DNA from: Streptomyces cynarae
Lineage (GTDB): Bacteria; Actinomycetota; Actinomycetes; Streptomycetales; Streptomycetaceae
DNA: 64,000 nucleotides
Assembly (NCBI RefSeq): GCF_025642135.1
Contig: NZ_CP106793.1
Span: forward strand, 620,001 to 684,000
Reading direction: 5' to 3'
The notes beneath the pieces were generated by a model. That model was given only the letters and a program-made list of their open reading frames with translations. It was not told the DNA's origin and ran no database searches. Below are positions 40,167 to 49,998 of this stretch, piece after piece. The position numbers were made by a program, and so were the translations under genes. How positions within the stretch are numbered: position 1 is the first letter of the stretch; the number at the start of each line of letters is the position of its first letter.

Positions 40167-40622
40167 ATGGAAGACCCGACGCAGGTGGAACAGGCGAGCC
40201 CTGCGGTCCGCAAGCGCGTCCAGGACAGCTTCGACCGGCAGGGCCTCATGGCCCACCTCGGCGCACGGATCACGCACATAGGCCCCGGCCGCGTCCACAT
40301 CGTGCTCCCCGCCCGCGCCGAGGTGTCGCAGCAGCACGGCTACATTCACGCCGGCGCCACCAGCGCCGTCGCGGACAGCGCCGGCGGCTACGCGGCGCTG
40401 ACACTGTTGCCCGAGGACTGCGAGGTCCTCACCGTCGAATACAAGATCAACCTCCTCGCGCCCGCCGTCGGCGACCACATCGAAGCGATCGGGACCGTCG
40501 TGAGGGCCGGCCGCACCCTGACCGTGTGCCGGCTGGAGGTATTCGGCGTCCGGGACGACGGCGAACGCAAGCTCGTCGCAAGCGGGCAGCAGACGCTGAT
40601 CCGCGTCAGCCCCACGCAGTGA
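40167..40622 (+). CDS. PaaI-type hotdog thioesterase
   Basis: This 151-aa hotdog-fold protein has MAHLGARITHIGPGRVHIVL, HGYIHAGATSAVADSAGGYAA (the HG-x-H active-site helix of PaaI-like acyl-CoA thioesterases), TVEYKINLLAPAVG and ASGQQTLIRV. It would hydrolyse short or aromatic acyl-CoA in the cytoplasm. ATG 40167 follows GAAGGAGG at good distance. It sits 47 bases after the lysE remnant and may originally have shared its operon. Confidence 0.92.
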   Translation: MEDPTQVEQASPAVRKRVQDSFDRQGLMAHLGARITHIGPGRVHIVLPARAEVSQQHGYIHAGATSAVADSAGGYAALTLLPEDCEVLTVEYKINLLAPAVGDHIEAIGTVVRAGRTLTVCRLEVFGVRDDGERKLVASGQQTLIRVSPTQ

Positions 40623-40791
40623 CGCGTCTCGTGGAGCGATCGACAACGCCCTCATCACCACGATTGTGTCGGCCTCACCCTCCTTGCCGAAGCCATCCTC
40701 CAGGGCTTCTGATACCCGAGGGTGGCGGGCTCGTTTCAGCGCCCTGACGCCGGTGGCAGTCGCAGGCCGTTCGAGAGAGAGGCAGTACCAG

Positions 40792-41691
40792 GTGAGTTCC
40801 CCCCGCACGGTCGTGAGCGAGGAGGCAGGTGAAGTCCGTCGCTTCTGGAGCGGGCTCGGTCTGCCCGGGCTGATCGACGTCCACACCCACTTCATGCCCG
40901 AGCGTGTCCTGCACAAGGTGTGGGATTACTTCGACACCAACGGCCCGCTGATCGGCGGCCTGGAGTGGCCGATCACCTACCGCAAGGAGGAGTCGGAACG
41001 CACGTCCCTGCTGCGGGAGTTCGGCGTGCGCGCCTTCACCTCCATGCTCTACCCCCACAAGCCGGGCATGGCCCGGTGGCTGAACGATTGGGCGGCCGAC
41101 TTCGCCCGCCGCACCCCCGACTGCCTGCACACCGCCACCCTCTACCCCGAACCCGACGTCGAGACCTACGTCCGGGAGGCTCTCGAAGCCGGGGCCAGGG
41201 TGTTCAAGGCACACGTGCAGGTGGGGGCGTACGATCCGGCGGACGCGCGACTCCAGCAGGCGTGGGGACTGCTGGCCGAGGCCCACGTCCCCGTGGTGAT
41301 GCACTGCGGCTCAGGGCCCGCACCCGGAAAGCACACCGGCCCCGAACCCATCGCGCGAGTACTGGCCCGCCACCCGAAGCTGCGGCTGATCGTCGCGCAC
41401 ATGGGCATGCCCGAGTACCAGGAGTTCCTCGACCTCGCCGAGCGGTACGACCAGGTACGGCTGGACACGACGATGACGTTCACCGACTTCGCCGAGGAAC
41501 TCGAGCCCTTCCCCCGCCAGGCCCTGCCCCGGCTCGCCGACCTCGGCGACCGCATCCTGCTCGGCTCCGACTTCCCCAACATCCCCTACCCCTACCTGCA
41601 CCAACTCCAGGCACTGGAACGGCTGGAACTCGGGCAGGAGTGGCTGCGGGCCGTGTGCCACGACAACGCAGCAGACCTGTTCGGACTCTAA
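40792..41691 (+). CDS. Amidohydrolase family protein (amidohydrolase 2)
   Basis: This 299-aa TIM-barrel metal hydrolase has GLIDVHTHFMPERV (HxH metal site), VVMHCGSG, LRLIVAHMGMPEYQEF (His ligands) and RILLGSDFPNIPY (Asp). The family includes ACMSD-like decarboxylases and lactonases; the substrate is unknown. I chose GTG 40792 with GAGAGAGG upstream; the frame is open further 5' (to 40666) without protein character. Confidence 0.85.
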   Translation: MSSPRTVVSEEAGEVRRFWSGLGLPGLIDVHTHFMPERVLHKVWDYFDTNGPLIGGLEWPITYRKEESERTSLLREFGVRAFTSMLYPHKPGMARWLNDWAADFARRTPDCLHTATLYPEPDVETYVREALEAGARVFKAHVQVGAYDPADARLQQAWGLLAEAHVPVVMHCGSGPAPGKHTGPEPIARVLARHPKLRLIVAHMGMPEYQEFLDLAERYDQVRLDTTMTFTDFAEELEPFPRQALPRLADLGDRILLGSDFPNIPYPYLHQLQALERLELGQEWLRAVCHDNAADLFGL

Positions 41692-41914
41692 CGGGCGCGC
41701 GGGCTCAGGGTATGGCTGCTGGGGGTGAGCCGCCGGACGGCTTACGGGACTTGGCCGCCCGGAGCTCCGCCCGCGTCCGCACCAGGGGCCCTTTTGAACG
41801 GTGTCAACTCGTCGAACGCCATGCGTCCAAAGAACTGACGCAGCGTGACCCGAGGCGGTTGGGGACCCGTCTCACCCTTTGCGGACGGCTGGGGATGCGG
41901 GCCGCCGCCGTCCG

Positions 41915-42382
41915 TCATGCCGAGTCAGACGCCTGGCCATCTCTCGTCGGGGCACCGACGACGGCCTGCAGGGCACGCACCAAGCACGTGGCGTCTGTTC
42001 CGGAGAGCGGGGCGAGGAACCGGCGTTCCATCTCCTGGCGGGCGGATTCGGCGTCGCGAAGGCGCTCCCGTCCGGTCGGCGTCAGCTGCACGATGTTCTT
42101 GCGTCGGTCCTGCGGACTGCGGCGCCGCTCGACGAGCTCCTTGCCCTCCAAAGCGTCGACGAGGGCCACCATCGTCGTGCGGTCGATGCCCAGCTTGCCC
42201 GACGCTTCCAGTTGAGACAGCTCGTCATACGCGTCGAGGACGGCCAGAACCGCCAGTTCACGGCCGTCGATCCCGTGCGGCGCCAAGGCCCGCGCCGACT
42301 CTTCGGTCAATCGCAGGTACGCGTGCTTGAGCAGATAACCGAGGCGGGAGGAGAGGACCTCGGGCGGTGCGTCACGGGTCAT
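41915..42382 (-). CDS. MarR-family regulator
   Basis: This 155-aa winged-helix protein has SSRLGYLLKHAYLRLTEESA, GIDGRELAVLAVLDAYDELS, KLGIDRTTMVALVDALEGKE and the wing LVERRRSPQDRRKNIVQLTP. It would bind DNA as a dimer and respond to small phenolic-type ligands or oxidants. ATG 42382. It is divergent from an LLM-class oxidoreductase, with a palindrome in the gap. Confidence 0.93.
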   Translation of the reverse strand: MTRDAPPEVLSSRLGYLLKHAYLRLTEESARALAPHGIDGRELAVLAVLDAYDELSQLEASGKLGIDRTTMVALVDALEGKELVERRRSPQDRRKNIVQLTPTGRERLRDAESARQEMERRFLAPLSGTDATCLVRALQAVVGAPTRDGQASDSA

Positions 42383-42433
42383 GGCCGCAGCATATCCGGA
42401 GACTGATAGTCAGCGACACTGATGATCCGCTAT

Positions 42434-42457
42434 GTTGACGGTTGCGTCGCCGTCAAC
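42434..42457. promoter_or_regulatory. Candidate MarR operator
   Basis: GTTGACGG and CCGTCAAC form eight-base perfect arms with an eight-base centre, in the 109-base gap between the MarR gene and the oxidoreductase it probably controls. Confidence 0.65.
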
Positions 42458-42491
42458 GGTGACGCGTCGATTCGAAGGGCGCGTGGCAACC

Positions 42492-43424
42492 ATGTCCGAC
42501 CAGCAACTCCCCTCCCTGACATTCGGAATCAAGACCACCCCGATGCGGGTTCCCTACGAGGACATCCTCCGCGTGTGGCAGGAGGCCGACGACCTGCCCG
42601 AAATCGCGGACGCCTGGCTGTGGGACCACCTCATGCCGATCGCCGGCCCGAAGGACGGGCAGATCCTCGAAGGATGGACGCTGCTGAGCGCCCTGGCCGC
42701 CAGAACCCGGCGGCTGCGCCTGGGCCTGCTTGTGACGAGCAACCGGATCAGGCCACCCGCCGTCCTCGGCAAAATCGCCACAACAGTCGACGTGATCTCC
42801 GGCGGCCGCCTGATCATGGGCCTCGGCGTGGGCGGCACCACGCAGCCACCCGACGCGGGCGGCATCGCCGGCGAGAACCCGGCCGTCGCGGAGTACGCGG
42901 CCTACGGCCTCACACTGGTCCCGCCCGCCGAAGGCATCGCCCGCTTGAAGGAAACCATCACCATCCTCCGCAGCATGTGGACGCGGGACGTGTTCGACTT
43001 CCACGGGCGCTACTACAGCGTGACCGGCAACCGCAACGAGCCGAAACCTGTGCAGCAGTCGGGACCGCCCCTGCTGATCGGCGGCTGGGGAAACAGGACG
43101 CTCCGACTGGTGGCCGAGCAGGCCGACATCTGGAACATCCCCGGGCCGCCGCACAACACCCTGGACTACATCACCGAGCGCAATGCCGTTCTCGACCACC
43201 ACTGCGCCGCCATCGGCCGTGATCCGCGGACGATCACCCGCTCCGTGCAGTACATCGTCTCCTACGACGACCCGGCCACCGACCGCAAGGCCATCACGGA
43301 GCTCATCGCAGCGGGCGTGACGCACATCGTGCTGAGCCTGCGGAGCCCCTATCCCTCACAGGCCGCACGGTGGCTCGTCGACGAGATCATCACGCCAGTG
43401 CGCAGCGCAACCGGAGAATACTGA
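42492..43424 (+). CDS. LLM-class (probably F420-dependent) oxidoreductase
   Basis: This 310-aa luciferase-like TIM-barrel enzyme has LTFGIKTTPM, WLWDHLMPIAG, RLRLGLLVTSNRIRPPAVLG, ISGGRLIMGLGVGG and PLLIGGWGNRTLRLVAEQAD. These features are typical of actinobacterial LLM enzymes using F420 rather than FMN, but the cofactor is inferred. ATG 42492. Divergent from a MarR regulator, it is likely induced by that regulator's ligand. Confidence 0.92.
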   Translation: MSDQQLPSLTFGIKTTPMRVPYEDILRVWQEADDLPEIADAWLWDHLMPIAGPKDGQILEGWTLLSALAARTRRLRLGLLVTSNRIRPPAVLGKIATTVDVISGGRLIMGLGVGGTTQPPDAGGIAGENPAVAEYAAYGLTLVPPAEGIARLKETITILRSMWTRDVFDFHGRYYSVTGNRNEPKPVQQSGPPLLIGGWGNRTLRLVAEQADIWNIPGPPHNTLDYITERNAVLDHHCAAIGRDPRTITRSVQYIVSYDDPATDRKAITELIAAGVTHIVLSLRSPYPSQAARWLVDEIITPVRSATGEY

Positions 43425-43623
43425 CGACCCGGCTGTCTGCCACCCGGCAGGACACCTCCCTCGTGGTCCGTATGCGCCCTCGCCCCGCCGCCTGACTCAA
43501 CCTCTCACAGGGCCGGCCCGTAGGATGCAGGTCGGCCCGCCGGGAGAACCGGCCTGAAGTATCCGACAGCGTGGGGGGAAGCGTGGCGGAGGAGAGGCGC
43601 ACCAGCCCGACCATCTGTCGGTC

Positions 43624-43944
43624 GTGACCACCTCCACCGACGGCGTCCACGTGCTCACCGTGGCAGGTGAAATCGACCACGACACAGCCCCGCCCCTCCA
43701 GCGGGCCCTCGATCTGTCCCACATGGGTACTCCTCCCCGAGTGGTGGTCGACATGCGGCAGGTCACCTTCATGGACTCCGCCGGCATCAACCTGCTCGTC
43801 GCCGCGCACCAGGCCACCACACAGGCAGGCGGCTGGCTGCGCCTCGCGAGCGCCCAGGACTCCGTCCTGCGCACCCTGCACATCGTGGAACTCGACACGA
43901 TCATCAACTGCTACCCCACCCTCCGCGACGCCCTCCACGGCTGA
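43624..43944 (+). CDS. STAS-domain anti-sigma factor antagonist
   Basis: This 106-aa STAS protein has VHVLTVAGEIDHDTAPPLQR, PRVVVDMRQVTFMDSAGINL (phosphorylatable Ser in MDSAG) and DTIINCYPTLRDAL. It would be phosphorylated by an RsbW-type kinase and dephosphorylated by SpoIIE-type phosphatases such as the three in this window. The start is uncertain: GTG 43624 lacks a clear ribosome site, and in-frame codons upstream (HQPDHLSVV) look like native N-terminal sequence but reach no start, hinting at a small indel near 43590. Confidence 0.85.
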   Translation: MTTSTDGVHVLTVAGEIDHDTAPPLQRALDLSHMGTPPRVVVDMRQVTFMDSAGINLLVAAHQATTQAGGWLRLASAQDSVLRTLHIVELDTIINCYPTLRDALHG

Positions 43945-43973
43945 CCGGCTCGGCCAGGCCTGGGCCCGTGGTT

Positions 43974-44948
43974 CTACCCGGCGTTGCCGCGGCGCGCCGT
44001 GGCGAAGCGGCGCTGGTAGGCCGCAGGGCTGATCGACAGCTCCCTGGCGAAGACTCTCCGCAGACTCTCGTAGCTGGGGAAGCCGGCGAGGGCGGCCGCC
44101 TGCGTGGCGGTGTGCCCCTGGTCGAGCAGGGCTTTCGCCATGTCGAAACGTATCGATTCCACGAAGCGGGCCGGGGTGGTGGACAGCTCGTCGCGAAAGA
44201 GCCGGGTGAGATGGCGAGGGCTCAGGTTGAGGTGCTTCGCGAGTTCACCGAGTGAGTGGTTCCCTGGGGGATCCGCCGTCACCAAGTCGGTGATCTTACG
44301 GAGCGCCGGTGTGCGGGGTGGTGGTCCTTGCAGCGGGGCGGAGAACTGGGACTGGCCGCCCGAGCGCTGCAGGTAGACCACCAGGGCGCGGGCCACGTCG
44401 CGAGTGAGGTCGGGGCCGTGGTCCTCCTCCACGAGCGCCAGTGCCAGGTCGATGCCGGCGGTGACGCCCGCCGAGGTGTATGTGGTGCCGTCTCGCACAT
44501 AGATCGCGTCGGGTTCGACGCGGGTCGTCGGACAGCGCGCGGCGAGCTGGTGAGTGACCTTCCAGTGCGTGGTGGCACGCTTGCCTTCCAGGAGACCAGC
44601 CGCGCCGAGGACGAAGGCTCCCGTGCAGATGGCGGCGGTCCTCGCCGCTCGGGCGGACAGGGTCTGAGCGGCCCGGGCCAGATCATGGGCGACCGGGGTA
44701 CTCGGGTAGACGTCCGCGCCCGCCACAAGGAACGTGTGGGGGTCCCGTTCGGATTCGGTGTCGCCGTCGACCGCGATCCGGATCCCGTTCGATGAGACGA
44801 CGTCCGCACCGTTCGGTGACACCAGCACGATCCGGTAGTGGGCACCAAACCGATTCGCCTCGGTGAACACCTCTGCGGGGCCGGCGACATCCAGCAGTTT
44901 GACCCCGTCGTACACCAGGATCGCGACCCGATGTGTGTGGGAGCTCAT
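43974..44948 (-). CDS. GlxA-type regulator: DJ-1/PfpI domain plus AraC HTH
   Basis: This 324-aa protein has an N-terminal DJ-1/PfpI-like domain (RVAILVYDGVKLLDVAGPAE, ARTAAICTGAFVLGAAGLLE with the nucleophile-elbow Cys) and two AraC-type HTH motifs at the C terminus (SLGELAKHLNLSPRHLTRLF, TATQAAALAGFPSYESLRRV). It is a transcriptional activator of the GlxA group. ATG 44948 follows AAGG. It is divergent from an HD-domain hydrolase, which is the probable target. Confidence 0.93.
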   Translation of the reverse strand: MSSHTHRVAILVYDGVKLLDVAGPAEVFTEANRFGAHYRIVLVSPNGADVVSSNGIRIAVDGDTESERDPHTFLVAGADVYPSTPVAHDLARAAQTLSARAARTAAICTGAFVLGAAGLLEGKRATTHWKVTHQLAARCPTTRVEPDAIYVRDGTTYTSAGVTAGIDLALALVEEDHGPDLTRDVARALVVYLQRSGGQSQFSAPLQGPPPRTPALRKITDLVTADPPGNHSLGELAKHLNLSPRHLTRLFRDELSTTPARFVESIRFDMAKALLDQGHTATQAAALAGFPSYESLRRVFARELSISPAAYQRRFATARRGNAG

Positions 44949-45087
44949 CGTCACCTTCCTTGCGTGTCTGGATTCGGGTGGTTCACGGCCGGACCGAGGC
45001 GGCGCGGAAGGCCGGGTGGTCGGCATCGTCGAAGAAAGCATCCGTCCAGTGCAGCACGAAAAAGATACCCGAAGGGGCACAGAGCTC

Positions 45088-45726
45088 ATGACCGAAATCG
45101 TCGCGGGCGTAGAGGTTCCCGAGACCCCGGCGGCCGCCGAAGCCACCCGGCTCATCCAGGAGAGAAGCAGCCCCCTTATTTTCCACCACTCCCGGCGCGT
45201 CTTCTTCTTCGCCGCGATTCACGCTCGCGAGCTCGGCCTGGAACCGGACCCCGAGCTGCTCTACCTGGCGGCTCTTTTCCACGATTCCGGCCTCTTGAGG
45301 CCGTTTTCCGAAAAGGAGCAGCGGTTCGAACTGGACGGCGCCGACCACGCGCGCAAGTTTCTGCTCGACCATGGTTTCTCGACCGTGGCCACCGACACGG
45401 TGTGGATGGCGATTGCACTGCACACGACGCCCGGCATTCCGGGCCGGCTGGGACCGGAGATCGCCGCCACGAACTACGGAGTACTGACCGATGTGGTGGG
45501 CCTGGGGCTGGGCGGGAGGGATCCCGGCGAGGTGGAGGAGATCACCGCCGTCCATCCGCGGGGTGACTTCAAGAACGAGTTTCTGCAGGCTTTCGTCGAA
45601 GGCCTCAAAAACCGTCCCGACACCACGTACGGAACCGTGAACCAGGACGTGCTGGAACATTTCATTCCGGGTTTCCGGCGCACGACCATGGTGGAGCGCA
45701 TCCTTGATTCGCCTTGGCCCAAGTGA
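45088..45726 (+). CDS. HD-domain metal-dependent phosphohydrolase-like protein
   Basis: This 212-aa HD-domain protein has FHHSRRVFFFAAIHARELGL, LYLAALFHDSGLLRP (the HD pair) and TVWMAIALHTTPG. The sequence resembles the cyanamide-hydratase-like HD group found beside GlxA regulators; a hydratase acting on a nitrile-type compound is possible but inferred. ATG 45088 follows GAAGGGG. It is divergent from the GlxA-type regulator. Confidence 0.88.
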   Translation: MTEIVAGVEVPETPAAAEATRLIQERSSPLIFHHSRRVFFFAAIHARELGLEPDPELLYLAALFHDSGLLRPFSEKEQRFELDGADHARKFLLDHGFSTVATDTVWMAIALHTTPGIPGRLGPEIAATNYGVLTDVVGLGLGGRDPGEVEEITAVHPRGDFKNEFLQAFVEGLKNRPDTTYGTVNQDVLEHFIPGFRRTTMVERILDSPWPK

Positions 45727-45847
45727 CCGGCACGCCCGCGGCACCACGTCATGCGATGAATCACGGCCATCGGCGTGCCCGCGGCCGTCAGAGGGCGTCG
45801 CTCTCCGCGGGACCGGCCAACCCAAGACCACATGACCCCGTTGCCGG

Positions 45848-46675
45848 TCAGCCGCGTGCGAATGCGAGCAGGTCGGCGTTGAACCGATCCGCGAACTCGG
45901 GAACCATCGACAAGCCGTGCGGAGCACCCGGGTAGACCTTGAAGGTCACGTCTTGGACGAGCTTTGACGATTTGTTCGCGGACGCAACGATGGGAACGAT
46001 CTGGTCGTCGTCGCCGTGAATGATCAGCGTGGGGATGTCGAACTTCTTCAGGTCCTCGGTGAGGTCGGTCTCGGAGAACGCCTTGATGCAGTCGTGGGCG
46101 CCCTTGATGCCCACCGTCATGCTCCAGAGCCAGAACTCGTCGCGAGTGCCTTGCGAAACGGTCGATCCCTCGCGGTTGGCGCCGTAGAAGGGAGCACTGA
46201 GGTCCTTGTAGAACTGGGAACGGTCCGTCAGCACGCCTTTGCGGATCTCGTCGAAGACGTCGATCGGCAGCCCCTCCGGGTTCGCTTCCGTCTTGAGCAT
46301 CAACGGGGGGATCGCGCCGAGCAGAACCGCCTTGGTGACACGACTCGCGCCGTGTCGGCCGACATAGCGCGTGACCTCTCCCCCACCGGTCGAGTGACCG
46401 ACCAGGATGACGTCACGAAGGTCGAGGGCCTCGATGACCGAGGCCAGGTCCTCAGCGTACGTGTCGAGGTCGTTGCCCTGCCAGGGCTGGCCCGAGCGTC
46501 CACCCCCGCGCCGGTCGTGGGCCACGACCCGGAAGCCGTTGTCCGCCATCAGCTTCAGCTGCGGATCCCACGCGTCCGCGATCAATGGCCAGCCGTGGGA
46601 GAAGACGACCGGCGGGCCCGATCCCCAGTCCTTGAAGTAGATCTGTGTGCCGTCCTTGGCAGTGGCAAAGGCCAT
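45848..46675 (-). CDS. Alpha/beta hydrolase, non-heme chloroperoxidase-like
   Basis: This 275-aa protein has the cofactor-free haloperoxidase/esterase pattern: [34 protein letters not shown], nucleophile elbow [14 protein letters not shown] (Ser about 98), acid [11 protein letters not shown], and His in [11 protein letters not shown]. It acts on esters or peracids in the cytoplasm. ATG 46675. It is monocistronic and divergent from the phosphatase gene at 46944. Confidence 0.94.
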   Translation of the reverse strand: MAFATAKDGTQIYFKDWGSGPPVVFSHGWPLIADAWDPQLKLMADNGFRVVAHDRRGGGRSGQPWQGNDLDTYAEDLASVIEALDLRDVILVGHSTGGGEVTRYVGRHGASRVTKAVLLGAIPPLMLKTEANPEGLPIDVFDEIRKGVLTDRSQFYKDLSAPFYGANREGSTVSQGTRDEFWLWSMTVGIKGAHDCIKAFSETDLTEDLKKFDIPTLIIHGDDDQIVPIVASANKSSKLVQDVTFKVYPGAPHGLSMVPEFADRFNADLLAFARG

Positions 46676-46943
46676 GATTGCCTCTCTAGCGCTTGTCCGG
46701 AATTCCGCACCGTGTGGAATTCAGTGCCCGAGCCACACTTGGGATGTCACGCCACGACCAGCAGCGGACGCACATCGGGGGCGACGGAGAGGCCGGCAGC
46801 GGAAGGCGGCCGATGGCACGTCGTGCGTCCTACGCTACTCGGAGAGCCCCCCTTGAGCGCGTCGGGCATCCGATGGCTTCGAGGCGGGAACAGCGTGGCC
46901 TCCTGCCGTGGAGGGGCCGGCACATACGCGGCATAGTTGCAAT

Positions 46944-48977
46944 ATGTCCACTGATGGTTCTGCAAGATCCTCAACTGAAGAGTGGGCAGTGGAACCGGGT
47001 GACGTCCTGGCAGTGCTCAGCGCCGACATGAGCGTGTCCGTGTGGACCGGCGCCGCCGAGCGCCTATGGGGCTATTCGGCTGACCAGGTGCTCCATGGTC
47101 CCGCCGAGCGGCTGCTGGTTTCGGGCGCTCCGGAAGGTGCCCGTGTCTTCGCCGGCAGCCCCTGGTCAGGGCGGGTGCGGATCCGCCGCCGCGACGGCCA
47201 TGAGGCGACCGCGGATCTGCGGGTCACTCCTCTGGACGCTGACGGCGGCGCGGGGTGGCTCGTATGGGGGCCGAACACGTTTGGCCGGCCAGGCCTGGAT
47301 CCGGCTGCGGTGGATGCGCTTTTCCACCACTCGCCGATCAGTCTGGCCATCTGGGACCGGGAATTGAGCTGTGTCTGGTTCAACGGAAGCGTTCACAATC
47401 AGGACATCTACAGCTCCGATCCTGAGCTGGGCGGCTATGTCACCGACGTGGTCCGTGCTCGTCACCCGGAGTTTCTGGAATGCGCCATGGCGCACGTCTT
47501 GTCCAGCGGCGTGCCGCTGCTCGGGCACGAACTGTGGCCTGCCGGGGTTCGGGCTCAGGACCGTTACTACAGCGTCGCCCTGATCCGTCTCGATGGACCC
47601 GACGGTCGACCACTCGGCGTCTGTTCTGTGGCTGTGCAGGTCGGCACCGGGCAGGAACACGGACGACTTCGCTTGCTCAATGAAGCGAAAAGCCGCATCG
47701 GCACAGATCTGGACCCCTTGGTCACCAGCCAGAGGCTGGCGGAGACAGCGGTACCGAACCTCGCCGACTACGTCACCATCGACCTCGTCGAGGCCGTGCC
47801 GCTGGACAAGGAGCCGTTGCGACGCCTCAAGTCCACCGACACGAGCATCCCCGGCTTCTACCGCGCCGGCGCCGCTTCCATTCACGACGATCTTCGCGAG
47901 TCTCTCTGGGTGCGCGGGACGCCGGTCTACGTTCCGGCTGCATCTCCTTTCACCGCCGTACTCAAGACTCGTAGGTCCTACTTCGAGCCTGTCATCGACA
48001 TCTCCCCCGGCACTTGGCTCGACGACGACCCGGATCGGGCTCAGGTCATTCGCCGGACCGGAATGCATTCCCTCATGATCGTCCCCCTGCAGGCCCGCGG
48101 TGCGATGCTCGGCATCGCCGTCTTCGTGCGCAGCCAGAACCCGGTCCCGTTCAGCAGGGCGGACCTCAGCCTTGCCGAGGAACTCGCGGCCCGGGCAGCA
48201 CTGATCATCGACAACGCCCTGCGATACACGCGAGAGCGAACGGCCGCGCTCGCGATTCAACGCGCCCTCATGCCGCACCACTTGTCAGGCGGCGGCACAC
48301 TCGAGGTGGCCACCCGCTACCTGCCCGCCGACACGCACGTCGGCGTCGGCGGCGACTGGTTCGACGTCATCCCACTGTCCGATGCCCGCGTCGCCTTGGT
48401 CGTCGGAGACGTTGTCGGTCACGGCATCAACGCAGCCGTGACCATGGGACGCCTGCGCGCCACGACCCGTGCGCTCAGCAAGTTGGAAGTGCCGCCCGAC
48501 GACTTGCTACGTCTCATGGACGAACTCGTCGTCGACAGCGCCCGTGACCGTTTCGACGAAGACACCTCCACACCATCGGCTGTCGGAGCCACCTGCCTCT
48601 ACGGCGTGTACGACCCGAAGTCCCAGCGATGCACCATGTCCAGCGCGGGCCATCCCCCACCCGCGATCATCTCCCCGGACGGATCGGTCGACTTCGCCGA
48701 AGTACCTCCTGGTGCACCCATCGGCGTGGGACTGGGCTCCTTCGAATCGACCGAGGTGGAGCTGCCGGACAGTAGCGTGATCGGGCTCTACAGCGACGGT
48801 CTGATCGAGATGGACCACGACGTCGACCGGGGGCTGCAGCGGCTGCGCACCGCACTCGCAGGCCCCGTTTCCAGTCTGGACGACCTGTGCGCATCGGTCG
48901 TCGACACGCTGGCCCCTGACGGACCAGTGGACGACGACATCGCCCTCCTTCTGGCCCGCACCCACCCCCGCCGCTGA
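46944..48977 (+). CDS. SpoIIE-family phosphatase with PAS/GAF sensors, no HATPase
   Basis: This 677-aa protein has a PAS domain (VLAVLSADMSVSVWTGAAER), a second PAS (LFHHSPISLAIWDRELSCVW), a GAF about 245-435 and a C-terminal PP2C/SpoIIE domain with complete motifs: GVGGDWFDVIPLSDARVALV, VGDVVGHGINAAVTMG, SSAGHPPPAIISPDG, LYSDGLIEM. It should dephosphorylate STAS antagonists in response to a small-molecule or light/redox input. It is the only one of the three here with an intact GGDWFD. ATG 46944 is chosen over 46908 because the first 12 residues of the longer form look unconserved. Confidence 0.93.
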   Translation: MSTDGSARSSTEEWAVEPGDVLAVLSADMSVSVWTGAAERLWGYSADQVLHGPAERLLVSGAPEGARVFAGSPWSGRVRIRRRDGHEATADLRVTPLDADGGAGWLVWGPNTFGRPGLDPAAVDALFHHSPISLAIWDRELSCVWFNGSVHNQDIYSSDPELGGYVTDVVRARHPEFLECAMAHVLSSGVPLLGHELWPAGVRAQDRYYSVALIRLDGPDGRPLGVCSVAVQVGTGQEHGRLRLLNEAKSRIGTDLDPLVTSQRLAETAVPNLADYVTIDLVEAVPLDKEPLRRLKSTDTSIPGFYRAGAASIHDDLRESLWVRGTPVYVPAASPFTAVLKTRRSYFEPVIDISPGTWLDDDPDRAQVIRRTGMHSLMIVPLQARGAMLGIAVFVRSQNPVPFSRADLSLAEELAARAALIIDNALRYTRERTAALAIQRALMPHHLSGGGTLEVATRYLPADTHVGVGGDWFDVIPLSDARVALVVGDVVGHGINAAVTMGRLRATTRALSKLEVPPDDLLRLMDELVVDSARDRFDEDTSTPSAVGATCLYGVYDPKSQRCTMSSAGHPPPAIISPDGSVDFAEVPPGAPIGVGLGSFESTEVELPDSSVIGLYSDGLIEMDHDVDRGLQRLRTALAGPVSSLDDLCASVVDTLAPDGPVDDDIALLLARTHPRR

Positions 48978-49006
48978 CTGGTAGGCCTGGCCGGTGCGCC
49001 GATCCG

Positions 49007-49198
49007 CTACCGCGATTCAGCAGGCGGCAAGGCCGACTCCGCGCCGCCGTCGAAGCGCTCGTCCGGGTCGTCGGCCAACTGACCTGCGATAACCAACAGT
49101 TGGGCGAAGGGCAGCCACGGGGCGGGCCACGGGCCCCGCGCGCGACCCAGGTGCCGACCGGTCGTGGGTCCCGGACTGGCCCGCTGGATGCACTGCAC
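49007..49198 (-). CDS. Small hypothetical protein
   Basis: A 63-codon frame ends RGPWPAPWLPFAQLLVIAGQ, LADDPDERFDGGAESALPPA. The C-terminal half has good codon bias and an amphipathic look, reminiscent of small Streptomyces proteins of unknown role, but the N-terminal half is poor and the GTG lacks a ribosome site. It could be a real small gene or a truncated one. Nothing else is seen in 48978-49332. Confidence 0.3.
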   Translation of the reverse strand: MQCIQRASPGPTTGRHLGRARGPWPAPWLPFAQLLVIAGQLADDPDERFDGGAESALPPAESR

Positions 49199-49332
49199 AT
49201 GGGCGCTCCACGAGTCGTCTTGGGAAGGAGGCGGCAGGGAGCGGGTCCGTAGTGCCCCATGGACGCTGAAGGAGCGCGACTGCGAGGCCGATGGGCAGGG
49301 CCGAGGCGGAGTCGGTGCGCGAGGAGGTGAGG

Positions 49333-49998
49333 TCAGGGTTCGATCAGGCCGGCGCGGATGGCATAGCGGGTGAGTTCCAGGCGGTCACGCAGGCCGAGCT
49401 TCTGCAGCAGGTTGGCCCGGTGCCGCTGGACCGTCTTGATGCTGATGAACAGCAGCTCGGCGATCTCCTTGGACGAGTGTCCCTCGGCCACCAGCTTGAG
49501 GACTTCTTCCTCGCGGGGGGTGAGGACCTGGTCGGGGGTCTCCTCGCCGTGGCGGGCCCGGTCGAGATAGTTGCGGATCAAAGCGGTCACCGCGCCGGGA
49601 TACAGGAAGGGTTCGTCCCGCATTGCGGCCCGGCAGGCGGCGACCAGGTCCTGGTCGGCGACCGACTTCAGCACATAGCCGCTCGCACCGGCCTTCAGGG
49701 CCTGGAAGAAGTACTGCTCGTTGTCGTGCATGGTCAGCATCAGGATCCGCAGATCCGGCTTGAGGGCCGCCAGTTCCCGAGCGGCCTGCAGGCCTGTCAG
49801 GCGGGGCATGGCGATGTCGAGCACGGCCAGGTCGACGTCGTGGGTGCGGGCCAGCTCGATGGCCTCGGCGCCGTCACCGGCCTCGGCGACCACTTCGAGG
49901 TCCGGTTCCTGGTCGAGGATGAGCCGCACACCGCGGCGGACCAGCGCGTGGTCGTCGGCCAGAAGAATGCGGATCGTGGACGTCTCGGGCACGGTCAC
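49333..49998 (-). CDS. NarL/FixJ-type response regulator
   Basis: This 221-aa protein has a receiver domain (RILLADDHALVRRGVRLILD, VDLAVLDIAMPRLTG with phospho-Asp, SGYVLKSVADQDLV with Lys) and a LuxR-type HTH (LTPREEEVLKLVAEGHSSKE, IKTVQRHRANLLQKLGL). The GTG start at 49998 overlaps the kinase stop by four bases (GTGA), so the pair is co-translated. The target genes are unknown; the DksA/GAD block lies to the right. Confidence 0.95.
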   Translation of the reverse strand: MTVPETSTIRILLADDHALVRRGVRLILDQEPDLEVVAEAGDGAEAIELARTHDVDLAVLDIAMPRLTGLQAARELAALKPDLRILMLTMHDNEQYFFQALKAGASGYVLKSVADQDLVAACRAAMRDEPFLYPGAVTALIRNYLDRARHGEETPDQVLTPREEEVLKLVAEGHSSKEIAELLFISIKTVQRHRANLLQKLGLRDRLELTRYAIRAGLIEP

